Shown piece by piece: positions 1 to 7,842 of a stretch of DNA of 22,694 bases (its first letter is position 1; each line of letters starts with the position of its first letter). Below the pieces are notes generated by a model. That model had not been told where the DNA came from. It worked only from the letters and a program-made list of their open reading frames with translations, and did not search any database. The translations under genes and the position numbers were made by a program. Source of the DNA: Bacteroidales bacterium (lineage in GTDB: Bacteria > Bacteroidota > Bacteroidia > Bacteroidales > Muribaculaceae); the NCBI GenBank assembly GCA_900767075.1, contig CAAFXX010000516.1:1-22694 (forward strand), in the 5' to 3' direction.

Positions 1-1144
1 GATGCACCTTGACAGTGCGCATCTTCTTTGTGAGATACTGGCTCACACCGTTGATGAGGCCTCGACCCACATCAGACGCTATCTGCGCCCCGGCATCGGT
101 TGAGATGTTTATCGAGCTACCCATTGTACTGCCCATGTTGGCGCCAATCTCGTGCAGCGCGTCAGTCTCCATTGAGTTGGGAATGTTGATACCCTCCTGA
201 CCGTCTGAATCATAGACTTTCAGCTCCACATCGTAGATTGAGCCTTGACACTCGACAGAGGAAATCTCAATTTCCAGACGCTCGTCCTGCAATCTTGCGG
301 CACCGACAAGGACAGTGTTCCGAGGTATCAGTCTATTGCCTATCCACATCGGTTCGGTGGTTCTCAACCTTACTGACTGACCGTTGGTGACTGACTGGTT
401 CCCGGCTATGACTGCGGCAATAGTGTTCCTGTCTATCGAGCGTTTCACGCCGACGGAGGTGTTGAAGCCACGGTCATTCGTGGCGGCACTCAAAGTCGAT
501 ACGACATTGTGGGTTACGTTCTGCACCGGCTGCACGTTGCGTTTGCCTTTCTCATCGGATTGCGGAGACGTGACATTGCCGCCGTTGCCGTTACCAATAT
601 ATTGCGCCGCCAACTGATACGACCTTTCAAGCAATTCCATCTCGTTAGGCTGTTGCGTCTGTTGCTGTGCCATAGCGTTCTGCATCTCCAGTTCATCGAG
701 CCGTGCCTGCAATTCAGCTACCTGTGCCGATTCATTGTACTCCGGCACATAGAAATCCTGCAATGACGCCTGAGCCTGTTGGTACGCCGCAGCCGAGTTC
801 TGAATCTCATCGGGCACTGTGGACTCCGCCGGAGCGGTAACGGTGTCGAGTCGAGTTGTCAAGGCATTTATGGAGCTGTCGTTCCTTGCTTTCTCTTTCT
901 GCATCTCCTCCTGTTCGTATGCCTTCAGCTTGGTGTCAGGCATACCGGCGGAAGTCTGGTCGGGCAGCTCCATGTTCGCCTTTCCCTTGATGGCATCGTC
1001 ATCGCCGCTTGGAGCGAAGATAATCCAGAAGCATACGAGGCACGAGAGAATCAGCAGCGTATAGACAGTTATCCGTTTCAACCGCTCCTTTTCGGCGGGA
1101 GTTTTCGGGGCGAATCTCGCTTTGAGATTATCGAGCAGCTTCAT
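1..1144 (-). CDS. traM: Conjugative transposon protein TraM (VirB10-like), 3' end outside window
   Basis: Reading the minus strand from the ATG at 1144 gives an open frame to the window edge (381 codons, no stop), so the C-terminus is missing. A short basic N-terminal tail is followed by one membrane segment at about residues 24-40, then an acidic and Gln-rich linker with coiled-coil character (about 60-180). A conserved C-terminal domain follows, with the pattern expected of VirB10/TrbI-like proteins (NRLIPRNTVL, then SIYDVELKVYDSDGQEG). Family knowledge: Bacteroides TraM is thought to span the periplasm and link inner- and outer-membrane parts of the secretion channel. It overlaps the end of traL by 17 nt, implying coupled translation. 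The family call is secure; only the 3' limit is unknown. Confidence 0.9.
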   Translation of the reverse strand, partial: MKLLDNLKARFAPKTPAEKERLKRITVYTLLILSCLVCFWIIFAPSGDDDAIKGKANMELPDQTSAGMPDTKLKAYEQEEMQKEKARNDSSINALTTRLDTVTAPAESTVPDEIQNSAAAYQQAQASLQDFYVPEYNESAQVAELQARLDELEMQNAMAQQQTQQPNEMELLERSYQLAAQYIGNGNGGNVTSPQSDEKGKRNVQPVQNVTHNVVSTLSAATNDRGFNTSVGVKRSIDRNTIAAVIAGNQSVTNGQSVRLRTTEPMWIGNRLIPRNTVLVGAARLQDERLEIEISSVECQGSIYDVELKVYDSDGQEGINIPNSMETDALHEIGANMGSTMGSSINISTDAGAQIASDVGRGLINGVSQYLTKKMRTVKVH

Positions 1145-1448
1145 CTTCTACCGTTTTAGGTGAGACATCGGAGGTGCTTTGTGTCGGGAGATCCAGTTGT
1201 CGGATATGCTCTATCTCGATAGTCTGCCGAGCATGGCCGGCGCCCATCTTGTAGCAGGCGTTCCCGAACACGAAGAAGGCGACGAGGATGAACGCCGAGA
1301 GAAGTACGGTAATTACAGTAAGGCGTTGTTTGTGGGGCATATCGTCACAGGCTTTCTTCACCCGTTCTTTGATTTTCCCTTTCGGGCCGTGCCACACCTT
1401 ATTATATAAGGGCGACACGAGATTGTGGATTTTTTGTTTTATACTCAT
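1128..1448 (-). CDS. traL: Conjugative transposon protein TraL (DUF3989-like small membrane protein)
   Basis: The 106-residue protein has a strongly basic N-terminal half (about 1-42, with KGKIKERVKKACDD), a single membrane segment at about 44-67 and a hydrophilic, probably periplasmic tail. Size, topology and position between traK and traM fit the Bacteroides TraL family. The start ATG at 1448 overlaps the traK stop as ATGA, typical of coupled operon genes, and the 3' end runs 17 nt into traM. A TAACCACAAAAC motif inside the traK 3' end, just ahead of this start, resembles the leader seen before several other genes here. The exact role in the channel is not known to me. Confidence 0.85.
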   Translation of the reverse strand: MSIKQKIHNLVSPLYNKVWHGPKGKIKERVKKACDDMPHKQRLTVITVLLSAFILVAFFVFGNACYKMGAGHARQTIEIEHIRQLDLPTQSTSDVSPKTVEDEAAR

Positions 1449-2080
1449 TGGGATAAGTTTCGTTTTGTGGTTATCAAATCTTTGTTTTCAAGGATGGTCA
1501 GACCCTCGATCATGAATCCGTTTGGATTGTCGTCGGAACGACCGGTGTTCACCAGCCGGCAATTCGTGATAAGCGACCTTTCAGTCACGTTGCTCTGGCG
1601 GATAATCATCTGCCGGGCGTAGGTTCTGACCTGATAGGGGTAGTCGTTGAAATCGGCGACAATGCTGTCTACCTGAAGTACCTGCGTTATATTTCCGGCT
1701 ATAATCCGGTTGTAGTAGCCTTTCTCCACATAGTCGGAGTAGTAGTTGTAGGCACTTTTGTCGGCCAATGACATGGCGCGGTTGATGTTGTGCTCGATCG
1801 CCGATTTGTCGGGCGACAGGGTGAAGAACAGTTCATGGAACCGGCGCACATGTTCACGCGCCTCTGCCGGGCGGTTCTGCTCCATGTCCTGCGACAAGGC
1901 GAGCATCAGGCTCTTGCCGTTGTCAAGGACATAGATTTTCTCCCTCTGTTTCTCGGCGAAGTTCAGCGACAGCACCACGGCGCCGATTGCGATGAAGGCA
2001 CAGAGCGATACCATGACAATACCGAATAGCCTTATCTGCCGAAAGGAGGTCTCGATGTTTTTTAATGACTTAAATTCCAT
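1445..2080 (-). CDS. traK: Conjugative transposon protein TraK (VirB8-like)
   Basis: The 211-residue protein has a cytoplasmic N-terminus of about 18 residues, one membrane helix at about 19-42 (LFGIVMVSLCAFIAIGAVVL) and a soluble periplasmic domain. This is the topology and size of VirB8-type channel proteins, and the MEFKSLKNIETSFRQIR start is characteristic of Bacteroides TraK. It lies between traJ and traL, as in CTnDOT-type operons. Its stop overlaps the traL start. A 72-nt gap with a long hairpin separates it from traJ upstream, one of the few real gaps in the operon. Assignment is by family pattern and synteny; the VirB8 analogy is inference. Confidence 0.9.
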   Translation of the reverse strand: MEFKSLKNIETSFRQIRLFGIVMVSLCAFIAIGAVVLSLNFAEKQREKIYVLDNGKSLMLALSQDMEQNRPAEAREHVRRFHELFFTLSPDKSAIEHNINRAMSLADKSAYNYYSDYVEKGYYNRIIAGNITQVLQVDSIVADFNDYPYQVRTYARQMIIRQSNVTERSLITNCRLVNTGRSDDNPNGFMIEGLTILENKDLITTKRNLSQ

Positions 2081-2097
2081 TCTTTTTAGGTTTTAAG

Positions 2098-2143
2098 TCA
2101 TAGTTATGAGTGATGAAGTGAACCTCGTCACTCGTAACTATGA
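2098..2143. repeat. Long hairpin between traJ and traK
   Basis: Two 18-nt arms (2098-2115 and 2126-2143) are inverted repeats with two mismatches and a 10-nt loop. In plus-strand RNA both mismatches become G-U pairs, giving an unbroken stem; in the tra mRNA (minus strand) they are C-A mismatches. No U-tract follows on the minus strand, so it does not look like a standard terminator. It could be a processing or stability element, a protein site, or a stray palindromic repeat. Confidence 0.6.
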
Positions 2144-2152
2144 GTTATTACT

Positions 2153-3163
2153 TTATTTAAGGAGTTTGCCGGCACGACCTGCCACATTACCTGCCACGCC
2201 TCCGGCTATGCTGCCGGCCCATGAGCCTCCGGTCATGGCGGTGTTGTTGATCGAGCGGTTATAGCTGCCCATGCCTCCGGCCTGAATAATCCAGCCTGCA
2301 ACGGTCGGAATAGTGAAATATCCGATAATGCCGATGATCATGAAAATCGTGTAAGCTGTGTTGCTCCCGTCGAGGTCAACATTCGGATTATTAGTCAGTT
2401 CTGAAATGTCATTCTGCAACATCAGGACTTGGATTTTGGCAAGGATTGTGGAAAACAAATCAGCCACAGGCAACCACAGATAGGTCTGAATGTATCGGCA
2501 TATCCATTGCACAAGGGTGTTCTGGAATCCGTCCCAGACGGAGATCGCAAAGGCTATCGGCCCCAATATCGCCAGCACTATCAGGAAGAATGTCCTTATA
2601 GTGTCTATCGTAAGCGATGCGGCTTGAAAAAGCATCTCCAGCAGTTCACGGAAAAAGTTCTGAATTGCCTTTTTGACCTTATACATACCTCTTTCGATAT
2701 ACATTCCGGCGGCGGTGCCAATCTCCGTAACACCGAGTTCGTCAATCTGACGGTCAAACTCGGCATCGTCAACGAGATAGGCTGTCGATGGGTCATTCAT
2801 CATCTGTTCGTATTCCAGCCTGTCCTTTTCCTCACGGTATTTCTGCATGTCGAGAGTCTGCCCTTCGAGCATCGAGGCGGTTCCCTGCACAATCGGCGAC
2901 ATAACGGAGTTGATGGTGCCGAGCACAACATTGGGGAAGAACATGATGCAGAAACCGATAACGAAAGGACGGAGCAACGGGAACACATCAATCGGTTCGG
3001 CCCTTGCCAGCGACTGCCAGATACGGTAAGCCACATAGAACAGGGCGCCGAGACCGGCTATGCCCTGGGCCACTCCCGCCATGTCGCCGCACAGAGGCAT
3101 CATCTCGTCGTAGAGCGACCGCAGAATGGAGTGGAGGTTTGAGAAATCTATCGCGCAGAGCAT
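2153..3163 (-). CDS. traJ: Conjugative transposon protein TraJ (VirB6-like polytopic membrane protein)
   Basis: I place the start at the ATG at 3163, giving 336 residues beginning MLCAIDFSNLHSIL. The frame is open to a GTG at 3193, but that start would overlap traI by 26 nt and adds an unlikely leader. Hydrophobic segments lie at about 31-50, 65-88, 190-212 and 275-300, and the C-terminus is Gly/Ala-rich. This pattern and the position match Bacteroides TraJ, considered the VirB6-like inner-membrane channel component. The ATG is only 4 nt past the traI stop, so translation is probably coupled. Family call strong; the number of membrane passes is an estimate. Confidence 0.9.
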   Translation of the reverse strand: MLCAIDFSNLHSILRSLYDEMMPLCGDMAGVAQGIAGLGALFYVAYRIWQSLARAEPIDVFPLLRPFVIGFCIMFFPNVVLGTINSVMSPIVQGTASMLEGQTLDMQKYREEKDRLEYEQMMNDPSTAYLVDDAEFDRQIDELGVTEIGTAAGMYIERGMYKVKKAIQNFFRELLEMLFQAASLTIDTIRTFFLIVLAILGPIAFAISVWDGFQNTLVQWICRYIQTYLWLPVADLFSTILAKIQVLMLQNDISELTNNPNVDLDGSNTAYTIFMIIGIIGYFTIPTVAGWIIQAGGMGSYNRSINNTAMTGGSWAGSIAGGVAGNVAGRAGKLLK

Positions 3164-3167
3164 GGGC

Positions 3168-3806
3168 TTACCAGTATTTTTCGGAGCCGTCACCGTAGAG
3201 GCTCACAACCCTCTGGGTGTCCGCCTTCTTCTTGGCGCGGAGATACGACACCGAGATGTTCTTGTTGGTGAAATACGCCGTCAGGTTCTTCAGACGCTTC
3301 ATCTCCTTGTGGCAACTGTCCACGATGTCCATGCGATCCTTGTCGGTCATGCTGAGCGTCGTGATGTTGACCACCTGTTTCAAGTCGCCGAGTACGCCGT
3401 TGGCTTCTTCGAGGATGCGAGTATAGCCGGAGGCGATTGCCGAGAGTTCGGCAGATGTGAAATTGGGGTCTGTCAGCATCTTTTTGAAGTTGTTGACGTA
3501 GTAGCCGGATATGTCGCCGAGCATCAGGACTGTCTGCTGAACCTTGCGGGCGTCGCGGACGAGGTTGTTCACCGATTGCAGGGCATCGTAATATTTCTTT
3601 GCCTGCTGATAAATCTTGACCGTTTCCTGAAAATTTTTCACCATGTTCGTGGCGGTAGTCGATTCCTGCACGAGTGATTTTGAGGAATTTACGATAGATT
3701 GGGCGATGTTTGACGGGTCGATTACCGTCCATTGGGCGTTTGCCCTGCCCGTGCCTAACATGAGGCACAGGGCAATAAGGGGGAATAGAAATTTCAGTTG
3801 TTTCAT
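3168..3806 (-). CDS. traI: Conjugative transposon protein TraI (DUF4141 family), exported
   Basis: The 212-residue protein starts with a clear signal peptide (basic MKQLK, hydrophobic core to about residue 20, likely cleavage after RANA near 24). A helical mature domain follows with heptad-like stretches (about 45-85). This matches the DUF4141 family annotated as TraI in Bacteroides conjugative transposons, and the secreted helical form recalls VirB5/TrbJ-like proteins. Note that this TraI is not a relaxase, unlike the F-plasmid protein of that name. The start ATG at 3806 follows an AAATCCAAAGTAAG leader shared with the gene upstream. The stop is directly next to the traJ start. Confidence 0.88.
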   Translation of the reverse strand: MKQLKFLFPLIALCLMLGTGRANAQWTVIDPSNIAQSIVNSSKSLVQESTTATNMVKNFQETVKIYQQAKKYYDALQSVNNLVRDARKVQQTVLMLGDISGYYVNNFKKMLTDPNFTSAELSAIASGYTRILEEANGVLGDLKQVVNITTLSMTDKDRMDIVDSCHKEMKRLKNLTAYFTNKNISVSYLRAKKKADTQRVVSLYGDGSEKYW

Positions 3807-3820
3807 TCTTACTTTGGATT

Positions 3821-4180
3821 TTAGTTGATTATGTCTGTCGCACAGTTGTTCATCGTCTGGGGTTCAGCATTGTTTATGTTGATAGTCTGCGGTTTGCAAC
3901 CGATTTGACCATAGGGATACAGGAACACTCCGATTGGAGAAAGAAACAGTTCTTCGCCGGTAGATGAAATGCCAACTGTGAATCGCCCATTGGGAGTGTC
4001 AAAAGCAAATACTTCGCTTTCAAGAGTGGGGAGCAGCAGGTACATGTGCTCTGATCTGTTATCTCCGCGTTCACGTACCTTTACCATGGAAAGACCTCTG
4101 TTGTCTTGGAAGATGAGCTGGATTTTCTCATCAGTGGTCAGCCATAATAAGTGGCGTAGTTTTTTTATTTCTTCGTACAT
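3821..4180 (-). CDS. Uncharacterised 119-residue protein in the tra operon
   Basis: I do not recognise this protein. It starts at the ATG at 4180 (MYEEIKKLRHLLW), has no signal peptide or membrane segment, and reads as a small mixed alpha/beta soluble protein. Segments such as EKIQLIFQDNRGLSMVKVRE and RFTVGISSTGEELFLSPIGVF look like beta strands. The last 25 residues are polar and Asn/Thr-rich. It lies between two tiny membrane genes and traI; CTnDOT carries small genes such as traH near here, so it may be an accessory channel factor, but no homology is claimed. Operon position, a TAACCACAAAATCC leader 10 nt upstream and sensible codon use support a real gene. Confidence 0.65.
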   Translation of the reverse strand: MYEEIKKLRHLLWLTTDEKIQLIFQDNRGLSMVKVRERGDNRSEHMYLLLPTLESEVFAFDTPNGRFTVGISSTGEELFLSPIGVFLYPYGQIGCKPQTININNAEPQTMNNCATDIIN

Positions 4181-4190
4181 TTTTTACTTT

Positions 4191-4204
4191 GGATTTTGTG
4201 GTTA
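4191..4204 (-). promoter_or_regulatory. Repeated leader motif TAACCACAAAATCC before the 119-residue gene
   Basis: On the minus strand the stop codon of the 48-residue gene (TAA) forms the start of TAACCACAAAATCC, followed by AAAGTAAAAA and the next ATG. Near copies precede mobA and the second DUF3408 gene, and partial copies precede traI and traL. It contains no Shine-Dalgarno match; an A-rich translation-initiation element is the simplest reading, since Bacteroidetes rely little on Shine-Dalgarno pairing. Confidence 0.5.
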
Positions 4205-4348
4205 TCGGATTGAGGCGGCTGCGCCAACAATAATTTTGATGAGTGCGAAGGTGAACAGCAGCGGAAGCATGAGCATCACTGCAAGTCCGGCAATCAGTCC
4301 GAATGTGATTGCCATGAGCACCTTCACGATAGTTATTGCAATTTTCAT
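4202..4348 (-). CDS. 48-residue hydrophobic membrane peptide
   Basis: The minus strand encodes a 48-residue peptide from the ATG at 4348 to the TAA at 4202-4204. After MKIAITIVKV, nearly all of it is hydrophobic (about residues 5-45, with AITFGLIAGLAVMLML), consistent with one or two membrane helices and no soluble domain. Its start overlaps the stop of the next small gene upstream as ATGA, and its stop forms part of the leader of the following gene, so it is integrated in the operon. I do not recognise a family. Small membrane proteins are common in type IV secretion operons, and a channel assembly role is only a guess. Confidence 0.6.
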   Translation of the reverse strand: MKIAITIVKVLMAITFGLIAGLAVMLMLPLLFTFALIKIIVGAAASIR

Positions 4349-4533
4349 AGCGACAATATTTTGTGGATCAGAAGATGGAAACCTTTAACGACCTCCGCAA
4401 AGTAAGGCGCGGCGTAATTGGCGGCTTTGACCATTCCGACAAATACTATCGTCAGGATTGCAATACCGGTGAGGAAGAGAATTGCACCTGCCATTACTCC
4501 GAGAATTGGATGAAAGAATTTAGGAATCTTCAT
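4345..4533 (-). CDS. 62-residue membrane peptide following traG
   Basis: The peptide starts at the ATG at 4533 (MKIPKFFHPILGVMAGAILF). It has one strong membrane helix at about 11-35 and a short amphipathic tail. The start overlaps the traG stop as ATGA, and its own stop overlaps the next small gene the same way. A purine-rich GGGAGGG lies just before the ATG, one of the few Shine-Dalgarno-like sites here. Tight coupling on both sides makes a chance frame unlikely. Function unknown; its place between the VirB4-like ATPase and TraI suggests a channel accessory. Confidence 0.65.
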   Translation of the reverse strand: MKIPKFFHPILGVMAGAILFLTGIAILTIVFVGMVKAANYAAPYFAEVVKGFHLLIHKILSL

Positions 4534-7037
4534 GTGGCACCCTCCCTTCTCTCATTGGCGAGCAACCGGATTGCCGCCTCTACGCTGCCACCAAGTTGGG
4601 CAGCTTTGTTGAGTACCTGCATCTTCTCCGTCTCCTCGGTTGTATAGCAGAAATATTCCTCCATAGACACCTCCGTGGCATAGACGGCGGATTGTGTTCC
4701 GCCCAGTCCGATCCACACCTCTTTATAAAGACGGTTCGGATTGTTCGCCATATTGATACTGAGTATCTGCGCCTTCTCCTTGTCGGTCAGACCGAGCAGC
4801 TCCTGAATCTGGTCGAAGCGGTTCATATACTTGCGCTGATCCAGAAGAATCTTGCAATCGGAGTTGTTGATGATGGTCTCCTTGACAATCGGCGACGATA
4901 TGATGTCGTCAACCTCCTGCGTCACCACTACCGCCTCGCCAAAGTATTTACGGACAGTCTTATAGAGGTACTTCATGTACTCTGCCATGTTCGCCGACGA
5001 GAGGGCCTTCCAAGCCTCCTCACAGATAAGGACTTTGCGGATTCCCTTGAGTCTTCGCATCTTGTTGATGAAAGCCTCCATGATTATGATTGTCACCACC
5101 GGGAACAGCTCCTTATTGTCTTTAATTGAATCTATCTCGAAGACAATAAAGCGTTTACCGAGCAGGTCGATATTCTGTTTTGAGTTCAGCAGGAAGTCGA
5201 AGCGACCGCCGCGATAATACTGGCGCAACGTAGTCAGGAAGTTGTCAATGTCAAAGTCCTGTTTGTAGATGGGGATAGGACGCTGTGCCATTTCAGTCCG
5301 GTATTCATCACGCATAAACTCATAGAATGAGTTGAAGCATGGTTCGATACTTTTATCCTCCCGCATCTTGTCAAGGAACATCGACAATGCCGAGCCAAGT
5401 TCACCGCTCTCCGTTTTGGTTACTCTGTCATCTTCCGATTTCCATAGCGTAAGCAGCAGCGTTTTGATACTGTCCTTCTTCTCGACATCGAAAACTCCGT
5501 CGTCCGTGTAGAACGGGTTGAAAGAGATGGGGCTGTCCTCAGTATAGGTGTAGTAGATACCATCCTCTCCGTGGGTACGGTTGCGAATGAAATTACTTAG
5601 CCCCTCATAGGAATTTCCGGTATCAATCAGCAGAATATGCGCTCCCTGTTCATAGTATTGCCGCACCAAGTGATTGGTAAAGAATGACTTTCCGCTACCG
5701 GACGGCCCAAGTATGAACTTGTTACGATTGGTTGTAATACCACGCTTCATAGGCTCGTCCGATATGTCAAGGTGTATCGGCTTACCTGTCAGTCTATCAA
5801 CCATCTTTATTCCGAATGGCGACAGCGAAGAACGATAGTTCGTTTCCGCAGTGAAGAAACAGGCGGCAGGCTCGATGAAGGTGTAGAAACTTTCCTCGGC
5901 AGGAAAATCAGCTTCGTTACCGGGCATCGCCGACCAGAACAGTGTCGGGCAGTCGATGGTGTTGTGGCGGGGCATACATCCCATTGTCGCCAACTGGCCG
6001 CCGACATCGTTCTTGATGCGGCGCAGTTCTTCGGTGTCGTCGCTCCATGCCATGACATTGAAGTGGGCCCGTACCGAGGTCAGTCCGTAACTGTGAGCCT
6101 CGTTGAGATAGCGGTCAATCCACTCCTTGTTTATGGCGTTTGAGCGTGAGTAGCGGCTCAACGAGTTCATGTTACGTGCCGTCTTTTCAAACTTCGCCAG
6201 ATTCTCATCGTGGTCGTCAATCAGGATATACTGATTGTAGATATGGTTGCAGGGCAACAGCAACCCGACTGGACTTGCAAAAGAAAGGCGGCAGTCGCTT
6301 CGGTCAGTCGATAGTCGTTCATATCGGTTGTCAGTGCTGACCTTTGCGGGTAGATCCTCTGTATCAGACAGCGTATGCAGACACAGCATCTTGTCGCCAA
6401 TTCTCATCTGCTGTGCCGAGAGGTCTATATCCTCCAGACAGGTTACATCCTGCATCGAGAGCGACATATATTTCTCGATAAGCCCGGAAGACTTCTCTGT
6501 GCCGACAAGTTCATCATCGGAGAGACGGCGCAACCTGATAAATCCGGTGTCATTGATGATACGCTCGAACTGTTCAACCGATTCCATGAACTTGACAACC
6601 ATTTCGTGATTCAGTTCTTTGGGTGTCAGACGCCCTCGGCAGAGAGTCGAGAAGTTGCTCTGCTGACGCGCCCTTTCCTTCGTGGTCTTTGTCAGGAACA
6701 GATAACACTTGTGGGCGAGATACGGACGCTCGTTGAAATGACGTTCAAAGCTCCTGTCAAGAAAAGACAAATCATCTTTTTGAAGTTCAGGCTTATATCG
6801 TTCACTGATGAACCAGTCCTGCTTATGCACCACTGAATAATGCGGCAATACTTTGATTGCCTTGCGCCATGCTCCGTGCATTGCCTCGTATTCGGCAGAG
6901 GTGACTGTAAACAGTTCCGGCAGACTGACCTCAAAGGCGACTGTAATGTCAGCGTCCTTGCTGATGATGCAGCCATGTTCCACCGCCAACAGGGGCAGTT
7001 TCGACTCCAGTGTTGTGGCTTTTAGGCTATTTCTCAT
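4530..7037 (-). CDS. traG: Conjugation ATPase TraG (VirB4-like)
   Basis: The protein of 835 residues begins MRNSLKATTL at the ATG at 7037, which overlaps the traF stop as ATGA. The frame stays open a further 387 nt upstream, but that part is traF/traE sequence in another frame. A Walker A motif GPSGSGKS lies at about 444-451 (Lys450), followed by LLIDTGNSYEGL. A Walker B region KVLICEEAWKAL carries Glu673-Glu674, followed by VVVTQEVDDI. The N-terminal half holds the VirB4 domain. Length and motifs match Bacteroides TraG, the VirB4-type hexameric ATPase powering channel assembly and DNA transfer at the inner membrane. All motifs look intact. This TraG is not the coupling protein; that role belongs to mobC here. 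Confidence 0.95.
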   Translation of the reverse strand: MRNSLKATTLESKLPLLAVEHGCIISKDADITVAFEVSLPELFTVTSAEYEAMHGAWRKAIKVLPHYSVVHKQDWFISERYKPELQKDDLSFLDRSFERHFNERPYLAHKCYLFLTKTTKERARQQSNFSTLCRGRLTPKELNHEMVVKFMESVEQFERIINDTGFIRLRRLSDDELVGTEKSSGLIEKYMSLSMQDVTCLEDIDLSAQQMRIGDKMLCLHTLSDTEDLPAKVSTDNRYERLSTDRSDCRLSFASPVGLLLPCNHIYNQYILIDDHDENLAKFEKTARNMNSLSRYSRSNAINKEWIDRYLNEAHSYGLTSVRAHFNVMAWSDDTEELRRIKNDVGGQLATMGCMPRHNTIDCPTLFWSAMPGNEADFPAEESFYTFIEPAACFFTAETNYRSSLSPFGIKMVDRLTGKPIHLDISDEPMKRGITTNRNKFILGPSGSGKSFFTNHLVRQYYEQGAHILLIDTGNSYEGLSNFIRNRTHGEDGIYYTYTEDSPISFNPFYTDDGVFDVEKKDSIKTLLLTLWKSEDDRVTKTESGELGSALSMFLDKMREDKSIEPCFNSFYEFMRDEYRTEMAQRPIPIYKQDFDIDNFLTTLRQYYRGGRFDFLLNSKQNIDLLGKRFIVFEIDSIKDNKELFPVVTIIIMEAFINKMRRLKGIRKVLICEEAWKALSSANMAEYMKYLYKTVRKYFGEAVVVTQEVDDIISSPIVKETIINNSDCKILLDQRKYMNRFDQIQELLGLTDKEKAQILSINMANNPNRLYKEVWIGLGGTQSAVYATEVSMEEYFCYTTEETEKMQVLNKAAQLGGSVEAAIRLLANERREGAT

Positions 7038-7351
7038 TTTCTGACTCTGATTAAACGATTCAGGCGCAGACGGTTGATGATATAGCGGGGATGGTATTTC
7101 ACCGCAGCTAACTTCATCAATCCGTATTGCCCGTACCTGGCATTGAGGTGGAAGGTGAGCCACACAAGGGCTGAGGCGGCAGTAACGCCGAATCCGATAC
7201 ATATCCATTGGGATACTCCGGCGATATACATGATGACGAACACCACGAACAGGGCGAGAAGCCCGCCGGCGAAAATGAACAGATACTGCGCCTTCAGTCC
7301 CTTGTACTCCACCGACCGTCCTATGCCTTTGTTGATAGCATACTCGGCCAT
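7034..7351 (-). CDS. traF: Conjugative transposon protein TraF (DUF4133, VirB3-like)
   Basis: The 105-residue protein starts MAEYAINKGIGRSVEYKGLKAQY and has two close membrane helices at about 24-44 and 48-68, followed by a basic cytoplasmic tail rich in Arg (NRLRLNRLIRVRK). This is the DUF4133 pattern, and the place directly before the VirB4-like gene fits a VirB3-like partner. VirB3 and VirB4 genes are adjacent or fused in many type IV systems. The stop overlaps the traG start by 4 nt, and 9 nt separate it from traE upstream. Family call strong; the VirB3 role is by analogy. Confidence 0.9.
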   Translation of the reverse strand: MAEYAINKGIGRSVEYKGLKAQYLFIFAGGLLALFVVFVIMYIAGVSQWICIGFGVTAASALVWLTFHLNARYGQYGLMKLAAVKYHPRYIINRLRLNRLIRVRK

Positions 7352-7360
7352 GTCGTCGAA

Positions 7361-7714
7361 TTAGAGGAAGAACGAGCGGAGGATTGTGGCGGCGACAATC
7401 AGGAAGATACACGCACCGAACCATGACGCGGCGGTCTTGCTGGTGTCGGGATCACCCGATGACCATTTGGAATAGACCTTGATGCCACCGATGAGACCCA
7501 CCACGGCGCCGATGGCGTAGATGAGCTTGGTGCCAGGGTCAAAGTAGCTGGTTACCATAGAGGTAGCCTCGTTGATACCGCTGAGACCGTTACCGGCGGC
7601 GTAGGCACGGATGCCGGTTGCGAGTGCCATGACGAAAAGCATGGCAAACTGGAAGCCACGGCTTCCGACGAGTTTACAGATAGTCTTGTTGAGATTCTTG
7701 ATAGTCATTTTCAT
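7361..7714 (-). CDS. traE: Conjugative transposon protein TraE (DUF4134, VirB2-like pilin)
   Basis: The 117-residue protein has a long basic leader and hydrophobic segment (about 22-40) ending in RAYAAG, a plausible signal peptidase site. Two further hydrophobic helices lie at about 62-80 and 94-114, separated by a short polar loop (YSKWSSGDPDTSK). This is the arrangement of VirB2-type pilins and of the DUF4134/TraE family. It directly precedes traF and traG, giving the VirB2-VirB3-VirB4 order. The ATG at 7714 is used, with a second ATG two codons later. Upstream lies a 128-nt gap with GC-rich hairpins, so traE may have its own regulation. Confidence 0.9.
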   Translation of the reverse strand: MKMTIKNLNKTICKLVGSRGFQFAMLFVMALATGIRAYAAGNGLSGINEATSMVTSYFDPGTKLIYAIGAVVGLIGGIKVYSKWSSGDPDTSKTAASWFGACIFLIVAATILRSFFL

Positions 7715-7745
7715 GTTTTTGTTTCAGTATTTTGAAGCATAGGCA

Positions 7746-7772
7746 GCCCCCGACCGCTCCGCAGACGGGAGC
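7746..7772 (-). promoter_or_regulatory. Alternative GC-rich hairpins upstream of traE
   Basis: In the 128-nt gap before traE, two mutually exclusive stems can form: GCTCC/GGAGC (arms 7756-7760 and 7768-7772) or a 7-bp stem between 7746-7752 and 7766-7772 with one G-U pair. No U-tract follows. It could act as a leader structure or stabilise the traE message, as pilin genes often need high expression. Weak evidence beyond base pairing. Confidence 0.35.
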
Positions 7773-7842
7773 AGCCCACACTTCGGGTTGATAAATTGGG
7801 GTTGGAGTTTTTGTCCTTTCGGACGCGGATTTTAGTGGTCGA

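Noticed and set aside
2429..3142. Long plus-strand frame of 237 codons antisense to traJ
   Set aside because: It is the antisense shadow of the well-supported traJ gene, with His/Arg-rich unlikely protein sequence.
7038..7424. Upstream extension of the traG frame by 129 codons
   Set aside because: This part overlaps traF and the end of traE in another frame, is rich in Arg/Cys/His, and lacks the family start. The ATG at 7037 overlapping the traF stop is the better start.
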